A stretch of DNA of 33,212 nt from positions 1 to 33,212 of the forward strand of contig JAKSLF010000030.1 of the NCBI GenBank assembly GCA_024401355.1, read 5' to 3'. Under the pieces are notes generated by a model. That model did no database searches. It was not told the DNA's origin and saw only the letters and a program-made list of their open reading frames with translations. The position numbers and the translations under genes were made by a program. Numbering within the stretch: position 1 is the stretch's first letter; every line of letters starts with the position of its first letter. Shown one piece after another: positions 24,470 to 32,305 of the stretch. This DNA comes from Bacteroidales bacterium. GTDB taxonomy: Bacteria; Bacteroidota; Bacteroidia; Bacteroidales; Marinilabiliaceae.

Positions 24470-24841
24470 ATGAAGATGCTCGAAGGTTCCTATTTCGATG
24501 TCCTGTCTACTTCTAATGACAATGGCACATACTCTTTTGACATCCGTCTCCACAGCAACCATAAGGTCTATGACGGACATTTCCCTGGTAACCCAGTTTC
24601 GCCTGGCGTTTGCTCTATTGAAATGATTAGAGAATGCTCTGAAATGATTTTCTCTAAGCCTCTCACTATCTCTGCTGTATCTCAATGCAGATTTATTACT
24701 GTTCTGACTCCTGTCTCTTATGATAAGGCTGTCATTACTATCACTCCAACTGTTACTGGCGATTCTATTAAGGTCGTCGCTTCTATTACAGATGGAGCTG
24801 ACACAACTTTTGTGACATACAAGGGTGAGTATGTCGCCTAA
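24470..24841 (+). CDS. Hotdog-fold ApeI/FabZ-like dehydratase
   Basis: 123 residues. Here the catalytic loop is canonical: H37 in GHFPGNPVSPGV, with E51 in SIEMIREC. The protein is shorter than FabZ (about 150) and matches the ApeI-like type. It likely dehydrates 3-hydroxyacyl-ACP to the trans-2-enoyl form; without an enoyl reductase in the operon, double bonds would be kept and conjugated. It starts 12 bases after the other hotdog gene and 11 bases before the exporter. An ATG two codons on (24476) is an equal start. Confidence 0.82.
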   Translation: MKMLEGSYFDVLSTSNDNGTYSFDIRLHSNHKVYDGHFPGNPVSPGVCSIEMIRECSEMIFSKPLTISAVSQCRFITVLTPVSYDKAVITITPTVTGDSIKVVASITDGADTTFVTYKGEYVA

Positions 24842-24852
24842 ACGAACTTGAA

Positions 24853-27336
24853 ATGACTGATTTTGTAATTAATATATACAGATTTCTTGCAAAGCATAGA
24901 AAGACTAGAATAACTGCGCTTATTGTTAGCACAGTTATCTTTGTGTTTTTAGGTCTTAAGGTATCTTATGAAGAGGACATCTCTTCTCTTCTCCCTTCTA
25001 CTGACAATGGTAACGAGAAACTTGCATTCTCCAGCCTTAGGGTAAAGGATAAAATTTATATCCTTGTCGCTCCAAAAGAGGGTGAAGAACTCGATACCGA
25101 CGAACTTGTCGAACTGACTGACGAATTCGTCTCTACTATTCAGGAAAGAGATTCTGCTTCCCATCTCATCGACGATATCCTCTATCAGCTCGACGAGGAT
25201 GTTATGATGGATGCTCTCGGCTACCTCGGCGAACATTTCCCTATGTTCGTTGATGCCGATTCTTATGATGTTATCGATTCACTCCGTACCGACGAAAGTC
25301 TCAACGAGGTGATGCAGCGCAACTACGAGTTGCTCACTTCTTCTGAAGGTATGGCTATGAAAGGCATGATTCAGAGCGATCCTATCGGTATGCGCAAGAT
25401 TCTGCTTAACAAGTTTAAGGAGGTTAAAGATGGTATGGGTGGCAGCCATGCTATCTATGATAGCCATCTCTTTACTCCCGATACTACTATTGCTCTTGCA
25501 TATATCTCTCCTAGCTTCCAGTCTTTCGACTCTCGTAGCGGTTCCAAGCTTGTCGAGCTTCTCGAAACGGTTGTTGAAGAGATGGAGAGTGAACACCAGA
25601 ATATCGATATCCATTTCCATGGTGCTCCTATTCAGAGTGTGTATAATTCTCGACAGATTAAGAGCGACCTGACAATGACAGTTTCTATTTCTCTTGTCAT
25701 TATCTGCTTCATTATTCTTCTGTGCTTCAAGAATGTGTCTACTTTGCCTATGCTTCTCGCACCAGTCCTCTACGGCACTTTCTTCGCACTATCCATGATG
25801 TATCTCATACGTGGCACTATGTCTCTCCTTGCACTTGGCATCGGAGCTATAGTCCTTGGAGTAGCGCTAAGCTACTGCCTGCACGTTATTACTCATTATA
25901 AGTATGTTAGTGAACCAGAACAGGTGCTCCGCGATCAGGCTAAGCCTGTGTTCCTCGGATGCCTTACTACTATAGGATCTTTCCTCGGACTCCTTTTCAC
26001 TCAGTCCGACCTTCTTAAGGATTTCGGCCTTTTCGCTTCTTTCGCTCTGGTCGGAACTACTTTCTTCAGCCTTATCTTCTTGCCTCATTTCTTCAACCCA
26101 TCTAGAAACAAGAAGTCTAGGAAGGCTTTCGCTCTCCTCGAGAAGATTAATGCTCATCCATTCGAAAAACACTCTTGGCTCATTGTCTTGATTGTTATTA
26201 TTTGTGGTGTCAGCTTCTATACACAGTCTTTGGTTAAGTTCGATTCCGACTTGTCACACATTAGCTTCTATCGCCAGGAGGTGCTCAAGTCAATGGATCT
26301 ATATGCCAAGAAGACACAAAGCGGATATACTACTGTCTATTATGCTGCTTCGTCTTACGATCTTGATTCCGCTCTGATGACGAGCCGCAAGATGGTCGCT
26401 AAGCTCGACAGCATGAAGGCTGATGGCAAGATATTTGGTTTCTCTAAGGCTTCCAACCTTTTCCTCACTACTGACGAACAACAGGAGAATATCGATATGT
26501 GGCAGGAGTACTGGGACGACGATAAGGTCCAGTCTACTATCGCTAAGGTTAAGAAGGTTGGAGCTAAATATGGCTTTAAGGACGAGTTCTTCGAGTCATT
26601 CAATGATTTGGTTACCGACGACTACGAACCAGAATCTCTTTTCGAGGCTGGCATCATTCCTGATGGTCTTCTCGCTAATATGATTGAATGTACTGATAGT
26701 GTTTATATGGTATTCACTTCCGTACAGCTCAAGCCAGAAGATAAGTTCGATATTGGTAATGAAATCATCAAGATACCTGATGTAGTGGTCGTCGATCCTA
26801 TGTTCTATGCCAACGAAATGGTCAAGACTATCAACAACGATTTCAATATTGCTCTCAATATTTCAATGGCATTCGTCTTTATCGTGCTGTTGCTCTCTTT
26901 CCGCAATATTGTCTTGTCTCTGTTGGCTTTCTTGCCTATGGCTCTAAGCTGGTTCATTGTCTTGGGCTTCATGGGTATTTTCGACCTTCAGTTTAATCTT
27001 ATCAATATTGTTATCTCGACATTCATCTTCGGTATTGGTGTCGATTACAGTATTTTCGTCATGGAGGGTCTCCTCTCTAAGGTCCGTCCAGGTACAGACG
27101 CTCGCTTGCTGATGTTCCATAAGACTGCCATTTTCTTCTCGGCTGTAGTTCTTATGGTGACTACCGGATCTCTCCTCCTGGCAACTCACCCTGCACTTAA
27201 GTCTATTGGCATAGCTACTATTATAGGCATGAGTGCTGCTGTGATTCTTGCATATACTCTTCAGCCTTTCCTCTTTCATCACATTGTCAAGTTCATTAAA
27301 AGGAAGAACTTGAACGTTAAATGGATTAAGAATTAA
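24853..27336 (+). CDS. MMPL/RND-type lipid exporter
   Basis: 827 residues in two repeats, each with a first helix, a large periplasmic loop and five more helices. Helices lie near 20-36, 270-425 and 440-458 in the first half and near 670-815 in the second. The proton-relay motif GIGVDYSIFV is in the second half only; the matching place in the first half reads VLGVALSYCLHV with no Asp. Relatives in aryl polyene loci are called predicted exporters and are thought to move the finished lipid across or out of the inner membrane. The oxidoreductase gene starts four bases after its stop. Confidence 0.87.
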   Translation: MTDFVINIYRFLAKHRKTRITALIVSTVIFVFLGLKVSYEEDISSLLPSTDNGNEKLAFSSLRVKDKIYILVAPKEGEELDTDELVELTDEFVSTIQERDSASHLIDDILYQLDEDVMMDALGYLGEHFPMFVDADSYDVIDSLRTDESLNEVMQRNYELLTSSEGMAMKGMIQSDPIGMRKILLNKFKEVKDGMGGSHAIYDSHLFTPDTTIALAYISPSFQSFDSRSGSKLVELLETVVEEMESEHQNIDIHFHGAPIQSVYNSRQIKSDLTMTVSISLVIICFIILLCFKNVSTLPMLLAPVLYGTFFALSMMYLIRGTMSLLALGIGAIVLGVALSYCLHVITHYKYVSEPEQVLRDQAKPVFLGCLTTIGSFLGLLFTQSDLLKDFGLFASFALVGTTFFSLIFLPHFFNPSRNKKSRKAFALLEKINAHPFEKHSWLIVLIVIICGVSFYTQSLVKFDSDLSHISFYRQEVLKSMDLYAKKTQSGYTTVYYAASSYDLDSALMTSRKMVAKLDSMKADGKIFGFSKASNLFLTTDEQQENIDMWQEYWDDDKVQSTIAKVKKVGAKYGFKDEFFESFNDLVTDDYEPESLFEAGIIPDGLLANMIECTDSVYMVFTSVQLKPEDKFDIGNEIIKIPDVVVVDPMFYANEMVKTINNDFNIALNISMAFVFIVLLLSFRNIVLSLLAFLPMALSWFIVLGFMGIFDLQFNLINIVISTFIFGIGVDYSIFVMEGLLSKVRPGTDARLLMFHKTAIFFSAVVLMVTTGSLLLATHPALKSIGIATIIGMSAAVILAYTLQPFLFHHIVKFIKRKNLNVKWIKN

Positions 27337-27340
27337 GATT

Positions 27341-28834
27341 ATGGCTGAGAAGTTTGATGTCGCTATCATCGGTGCCGGATTAGGTGGACTCGAGTGCGGA
27401 CTTATGCTTGCTAAGCATGGCAAGAAGGTTTGTGTACTCGAAAAGGACGCTCTCATCGGAGGTTGCCTGCAGACGTTCCGCCGCAAAGGTGTAAGTCTTG
27501 ATACTGGTTTCCACTATGTAGGAGGTCTCGATAAGGGACAGATGCTTTATAAGTTGTTCTCTTTCTTCGGACTTATGGATCTTCCTTGGGTCAAGATGGA
27601 CGATTTCTTCGACGAGGTCGTAATTAAAGGTGAACACTTCCACATAGCTCAGGGCTTCGAACTTTATAGCAATACTCTCAAGCAGGCTTTCCCTGACAAT
27701 TCTAGCGAAATAGATGTATGGGTCGATCTTCTTATGAAGGTTGGCTACAATATCGAAAAGAGTTTTGAACCACGCGATACTGAGGATTTCTATACTCAGT
27801 CACTCTTCTCACAGTCTGCCTACGATTTCCTCAAGAAGACTTTCTCTAACGATACTCTTATTGATGTCGTTTCCGGACCTTCTCTTAAGATGGAACTCCA
27901 TCCCGAGAAGTTGCCTCTCTACACTTTCGCACAGATTAATAGTAGCTTCATCCAGAGCGCTTATCGTCTTCGTGGTGGTGGTATGCAGATTGCAGAGTCT
28001 CTTCGCCGACAAATAGAGGATAAGGGTGGAGTAGTGCGACGTAATGCTAAGGTTACAGGTGTCATTGAAGCCGACGGTAAGATTGGAGCTCTTGTTGTCA
28101 ACGATTCTGAATCCGTTGAGGCAGATTTCTTTATCTCCGACATTCATCCAGCCGCTACAATGAATCTGATGGAGAATACAAAACTCATCAGAAATATATA
28201 TAGAAAACGAATAAATGGTCTCGAGAATACTTTCGGAATGTTCACTACTCATCTGATTCTGAAGCCCGAAACTATTAAGTATATCAATAACAATATATTC
28301 GCATATACCGAGTCAGATTTGTGGCATATTAGCCAGTCTTCTAGCACTGGTGATGTCAAGCAGATTCTTATTTCTGTCAATCCATCCGACGACAACTCTG
28401 ATTTCGTTCGAAATATAGATATCCTTACTCCTATGAATTGGAGCGAGGTTGAACCATGGTTTGGCACGAATATTGCATCGAGAGGTAATGACTACGAACT
28501 GATGAAGAAGTCGGTTGCCGATAAGTGTATTGCTGAAGCTTCAAAATACATCGACGGCTTGCAAGAGGCTATTGAAGATGTCTATACTAGCACTCCTCTG
28601 ACCTATTGCGACTACACGGCTACAAAGGACGGTTCTGCCTATGGCATCCGAAAGGATTGTAATCAATTGATGTTTACGGTCCTGACTCCTCGAACTCCTG
28701 TACCAAACCTTCTTCTCACAGGTCAAAGTCTTAATTTGCACGGTATTCTCGGCACTTCTATGACTTCCGTTTTTACTTGTGCAGAAATACTCGGTATTGA
28801 TACAATAGTTAATGACTTGAAAGATATAAAATGA
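27341..28834 (+). CDS. Phytoene-desaturase-like FAD oxidoreductase
   Basis: 497 residues. The N-terminal dinucleotide fold has GAGLGGLECGLMLAKHG at 11-27 and the FAD ribose Glu in VCVLEKD; CLQTFRRKGVSLDTGFHYVGG near 45-65 is the second FAD contact typical of CrtI and carotene isomerases. The C-terminus has LLLTGQSLNLHGILGTSMTS, a modified form of the family end signature. Carotenoid genes such as crtB and crtE are absent, so the substrate is more likely the polyene chain, which it could desaturate, isomerise or cyclise. Its stop overlaps the next start as ATGA, a sign of coupled translation. Confidence 0.85.
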   Translation: MAEKFDVAIIGAGLGGLECGLMLAKHGKKVCVLEKDALIGGCLQTFRRKGVSLDTGFHYVGGLDKGQMLYKLFSFFGLMDLPWVKMDDFFDEVVIKGEHFHIAQGFELYSNTLKQAFPDNSSEIDVWVDLLMKVGYNIEKSFEPRDTEDFYTQSLFSQSAYDFLKKTFSNDTLIDVVSGPSLKMELHPEKLPLYTFAQINSSFIQSAYRLRGGGMQIAESLRRQIEDKGGVVRRNAKVTGVIEADGKIGALVVNDSESVEADFFISDIHPAATMNLMENTKLIRNIYRKRINGLENTFGMFTTHLILKPETIKYINNNIFAYTESDLWHISQSSSTGDVKQILISVNPSDDNSDFVRNIDILTPMNWSEVEPWFGTNIASRGNDYELMKKSVADKCIAEASKYIDGLQEAIEDVYTSTPLTYCDYTATKDGSAYGIRKDCNQLMFTVLTPRTPVPNLLLTGQSLNLHGILGTSMTSVFTCAEILGIDTIVNDLKDIK

Positions 28835-29451
28835 AAAAGTTTTTTTATAGTGCAGTCGCTCTGCTTCTTTCTGTGACTTATGCAGGTGGACAGCTCAAGA
28901 ATTCTAATGGCAATGCAACTCTTGCTAAGATTAAGACCGCTAATGAAAAGGTGACTACGATGAGTTGCTCTTTCACTAGAACAATCAAGCAGTCTATGCT
29001 CGATCAGTCTGCTAAGGCCGATGGCAATTTCAATTATACAAAGGACAACAAACTTAGCATGGTCTATACCAATGGCGAAATGGTTGTAATTAACAATAAT
29101 GAAGTCGCTATAGGTAAAAAAGGTAAGGTCCGTCACCTGAAGGCTAAAAGCAAGCATGCTGAGCCACTCGTAAATACACTTCTTGGTTGCGTTTCTGGCA
29201 ATCTCGACAAGTTGGATGGAACTCTCGAAAGTGTCAAAGAAGCTAATGGTGTAAGCACTGTAATTATTACAGTTGATAACTTCAAGGTAGGGCAGAGCAA
29301 GTTCTCTAAGGTAGAACTTAATTATGGTGCCGACCTCACTATCCAGAGCATTAAAATGACTGAGGCTGATGGTAGTTATACATTATATGAACTCCAAAGC
29401 AAGACATTAAATAAGAGTATTGACGATAAGGTATATAATACAGAAAAATAA
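28831..29451 (+). CDS. LolA-like periplasmic lipid carrier
   Basis: 206 residues with a signal peptide (about 1-20, MKKFFYSAVALLLSVTYAGG). The mature part fits the LolA/LppX half-barrel: TMSCSFTRTIKQSM early, DGNFNYTKDNKLSMVYTNGEMVVIN in the middle, and KVELNYGADLTIQSIKMTEADGSYTLYEL at the end. LolA-like proteins in aryl polyene loci carry the product over the periplasm, while housekeeping LolA carries lipoproteins. It is the last gene of the operon and is followed by a bidirectional terminator. Cargo is inferred. Confidence 0.82.
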   Translation: MKKFFYSAVALLLSVTYAGGQLKNSNGNATLAKIKTANEKVTTMSCSFTRTIKQSMLDQSAKADGNFNYTKDNKLSMVYTNGEMVVINNNEVAIGKKGKVRHLKAKSKHAEPLVNTLLGCVSGNLDKLDGTLESVKEANGVSTVIITVDNFKVGQSKFSKVELNYGADLTIQSIKMTEADGSYTLYELQSKTLNKSIDDKVYNTEK

Positions 29452-29495
29452 TTCCTGTTTTTACGCTTTTCGTCTTTATATATAAGACTTAAATA

Positions 29496-29532
29496 ACAAA
29501 GCAGCATTGGTACTCAATGCTGCTTGTTGTTT
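29496..29532. terminator. Bidirectional terminator between the lipid operon and clpB
   Basis: AAGCAGCATT at 29499-29508 and AATGCTGCTT at 29516-29525 form a perfect 10-bp stem with a 7-base loop. T-rich sequence follows on the + strand (29526-29532) and on the minus strand (29498 downwards), so it can serve the convergent genes on both sides. Confidence 0.85.
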
Positions 29533-29592
29533 GTTAGTCAAAACGATCTTTGTTTCTTGTCTATTGTGGAATATATCAATATCGAGGTCCGG

Positions 29593-32178
29593 CTAGTTCT
29601 TGAAGACCAATTGGTCGCCTTCCATGTCGACTATTAGAGGTTTGTCTTTGGTTACTGTCTCCGCAAGCAATTGCTTTGACAAGTCGTTTAGGACATACTT
29701 CTGCAAGGCTCGTTTTATAGGTCGTGCTCCATACATTGCATCAAAGCCGGCTTCGCTTAGCCAATGTATAGCCGATGGAGTGATGTCGATTGTAATGCCA
29801 TTCTCCGCAAGCATTTTCTTGATAGAGTTGAATTGCAGTTCTACAATCTTTTCAATCTCTCCCTTGTCAAGCGGTGTGAACATCACAGTTTCATCTATAC
29901 GGTTGAGAAATTCAGGACGTATTGTTTTTCTCAGCAACTGCATTACGTCTGCTTTTGATTCCTCAATGAGCTCAGGTGTTACCTTACCATTCGACTTTTC
30001 GAAGTGTTCCTGGATCAAGTTCGATCCAAGGTTCGATGTCATTATTATTATCGTATTCTTGAAGTCGACGGTTCGTCCCTTGTTGTCTGTCAATCGGCCA
30101 TCATCAAGTACTTGTAATAGTATGTTGAACACATCAGGATGAGCTTTCTCTATTTCATCCAGCAAGACTACTGAATATGGCTTACGACGAACAGCTTCTG
30201 TAAGTTGACCACCTTCGTCATATCCAACGTATCCCGGAGGGGCTCCAATAAGTCTGCTGACAGTATGCTTTTCCTGGTACTCCGACATGTCTATTCGCGT
30301 CATCTGACTCTCGTCGTCAAACAGGAATTCAGCCAGGGCTTTCGCAAGTTCGGTCTTTCCGACTCCTGTCGTGCCAATGAAGATGAATGAACCAATTGGT
30401 CTTTTCCCGTCCTGCAATCCGGCACGACTACGTCGTACAGCATCTGCAACGGCGTTTATTGCCTCTGTCTGACCTATTACACGTTTGTGTAATTCGTCTT
30501 CAAGTGCCAATAATTTCTGTCGTTCGCTTTTTTGCATTTTGCTGACAGGAATACCAGTCCAACGACTTACAACTTCTGCTATGTCATCTGAGTCTACTTC
30601 CTCTTTGATCATTGCACCTTCACCTTGCATCTGTTGGAGTGTTGCCTTCAGTTTCTCTATGTTCCTTTCCGATTCCGGAATTCTTCCATAGCGTAATTCG
30701 GCAACCTTATCAAGCAATCCGTCTCGCTCGCATCGTGTGGCTTCAAATTTGAATTGCTCTATAGACGATTTCTCTTGTTGTATCTTGTCTATGACGTCCT
30801 TTTCTGATTTCCACTTTGCACGCTTGGCAGAACACTGGGCATGAAGCTCGCTGATCTGTTTGTCAAGATTGGCAATCTTCTCTTTGTCTCCTTCGCGTTT
30901 GATGGCTTCTCGCTCTATTTCTACTTGTTTGATGTGTCTTTCAAGTTCATCAATATCTTCAGGAACAGAGTTCATTTCCATGCGAAGATGGGCAGCTGCT
31001 TCATCAATAAGGTCAATCGCCTTGTCTGGAAGGAATCTTTGCGATATATATCGTTGTGACAGCTCAACAGCGGCTATGATAGCTTCGTCTTTAATTCTGA
31101 CTTTATGATGACTTTCATATCGCTCTTTAAGTCCACGAAGGATGCTTATGGCGTCCATTTTGTTTGGTTCGTCAACAAGCACGGTCTGGAATCTTCTCTC
31201 CAGCGCCTTGTCCTTTTCGAAGTATTTCTGATACTCGTCAAGTGTTGTTGCACCGATGGCTCGCAACTCACCTCGTGCCAATGCTGGCTTTAATATGTTT
31301 GCTGCGTCCATTGCACCGTCGCTTTTGCCTGCTCCGACAAGTGTATGTATTTCATCAATGAATAATACGACCTTTCCGTCTGCAGCAATGACTTCCTTTA
31401 CAACACTTTTAAGACGTTCCTCAAATTCGCCCTTGTATTTGGCTCCTGCTATCAAGGCTCCCATGTCAAGCGAATATATCTCCTTGTCTTTAAGGTTTTC
31501 AGGAACATCTCCATTGACTATTCTATGAGCAAGCCCTTCAGCAATGGCAGTTTTACCAACACCTGGTTCGCCAATTAGTATAGGGTTGTTCTTGGTTCTT
31601 CGAGAAAGTATCTGTAAAACTCGCCTTATTTCATCGTCTCGTCCGATTACAGGATCTAGTTTTCCTGTCCTCGCACGTTCGTTCAGATTTATGGCGTATT
31701 TGCTCAATGAGTTGTATGTGTCTTCTGCACTTTGGCTATTGACTTTTGTGCCTTTACGCATTTCATTGATGGCGTCTTCAAAGCCCTTGGCAGTAGCTCC
31801 AGCATCTTTCAGTATTTGAGATGCCTGACTGCTTGTCTTGATTATTGCAAGAAGCAGGAATTCTATAGATGCAAATTGATCACCATTGTCTCGGCTATAT
31901 TCTACGGCTTTGGTTATGACGTTGTTGGCTTCACGACTCAAATAGGGATCACCTCCCTGAACTCGTGGTAGACTTTGGATGACACTGTCCACAGCAAATG
32001 TGACGTTCTGGTTGACTCCACATTTGTTGAATATGAACTGTGTTATACTAGGTTCGGTTTCCATCACTCCTTTCAGAATGTGGATTGGCTCAATGGCTTG
32101 TTGGCCTTTGTCGCCGGCTATTTGAACAGCCTTCTGGATAGACTCTTGAGCCTTTAATGTAAAATTATTGAAATCCAT
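29593..32178 (-). CDS. clpB: ATP-dependent disaggregase ClpB
   Basis: 861 residues, full length. The N-domain has [12 protein letters not shown] and [11 protein letters not shown]. Walker A of the first AAA module is GEPGVGKT (about 204-211), with Walker [11 protein letters not shown] coiled-coil M domain spans about 405-525 ([19 protein letters not shown]), and the second module has GTTGVGKT near 605-612 and [11 protein letters not shown]. The C-terminal end lacks a ClpX-type zinc finger or a ClpP-binding loop, as expected for ClpB. With DnaK it rescues aggregated proteins after heat and other stress. The codon pattern is more even than in its neighbours, as expected of a well-expressed gene. 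The upstream region is discussed as a separate entry. Confidence 0.97.
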   Translation of the reverse strand: MDFNNFTLKAQESIQKAVQIAGDKGQQAIEPIHILKGVMETEPSITQFIFNKCGVNQNVTFAVDSVIQSLPRVQGGDPYLSREANNVITKAVEYSRDNGDQFASIEFLLLAIIKTSSQASQILKDAGATAKGFEDAINEMRKGTKVNSQSAEDTYNSLSKYAINLNERARTGKLDPVIGRDDEIRRVLQILSRRTKNNPILIGEPGVGKTAIAEGLAHRIVNGDVPENLKDKEIYSLDMGALIAGAKYKGEFEERLKSVVKEVIAADGKVVLFIDEIHTLVGAGKSDGAMDAANILKPALARGELRAIGATTLDEYQKYFEKDKALERRFQTVLVDEPNKMDAISILRGLKERYESHHKVRIKDEAIIAAVELSQRYISQRFLPDKAIDLIDEAAAHLRMEMNSVPEDIDELERHIKQVEIEREAIKREGDKEKIANLDKQISELHAQCSAKRAKWKSEKDVIDKIQQEKSSIEQFKFEATRCERDGLLDKVAELRYGRIPESERNIEKLKATLQQMQGEGAMIKEEVDSDDIAEVVSRWTGIPVSKMQKSERQKLLALEDELHKRVIGQTEAINAVADAVRRSRAGLQDGKRPIGSFIFIGTTGVGKTELAKALAEFLFDDESQMTRIDMSEYQEKHTVSRLIGAPPGYVGYDEGGQLTEAVRRKPYSVVLLDEIEKAHPDVFNILLQVLDDGRLTDNKGRTVDFKNTIIIMTSNLGSNLIQEHFEKSNGKVTPELIEESKADVMQLLRKTIRPEFLNRIDETVMFTPLDKGEIEKIVELQFNSIKKMLAENGITIDITPSAIHWLSEAGFDAMYGARPIKRALQKYVLNDLSKQLLAETVTKDKPLIVDMEGDQLVFKN

Positions 32179-32212
32179 AAGCTTAATTTTTTATCGTTTT
32201 GCCTATGTTGTT

Positions 32213-32227
32213 TCAATTGACGTGCCA
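32213..32227 (-). promoter_or_regulatory. clpB: Sigma-54-like promoter of clpB
   Basis: On the minus strand, TGGCAC at 32227 to 32222, five bases, then TTGA at 32216 to 32213, matches the -24/-12 pattern TGGCAC-N5-TTGC with one change at -12. Transcription would start near 32201, 22 bases before the ATG. No TAnnTTTG box is found between the gene and the GH2 stop. The use of sigma-54 here is inference. Confidence 0.4.
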
Positions 32228-32238
32228 ATTTTGATTTT

Positions 32239-32305
32239 ATGTCAAATTGACATGGATTTTATAGAAAATAGAGTGCTATGGCTAGATTTTATGACATTTT
32301 GTCAT
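32239..32305. promoter_or_regulatory. Two TGTCA palindromes upstream of clpB, possible activator or repressor sites
   Basis: ATGTCAAATTGACAT at 32239-32253 is a perfect 15-bp palindrome with 7-bp arms. ATGACATTTTGTCAT at 32291-32305 is another of 15 bp with 6-bp arms and a 3-base centre. Their centres are 52 bp apart, five helical turns. The second overlaps the stop codon of the GH2 gene. Confidence 0.5.

Noticed and set aside
22506-29451. A complete aryl polyene or carotenoid cluster
   Set aside because: No ligase, lyase, ketoreductase or second ketosynthase for the former, and no phytoene synthase or prenyl synthase for the latter, can be found in the window.
29472-29488. A near-palindrome GTCTTTATATATAAGAC after the lipid operon
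   Set aside because: Mostly A/T pairs and one slip from symmetry. The strong hairpin 11 bases later explains termination.
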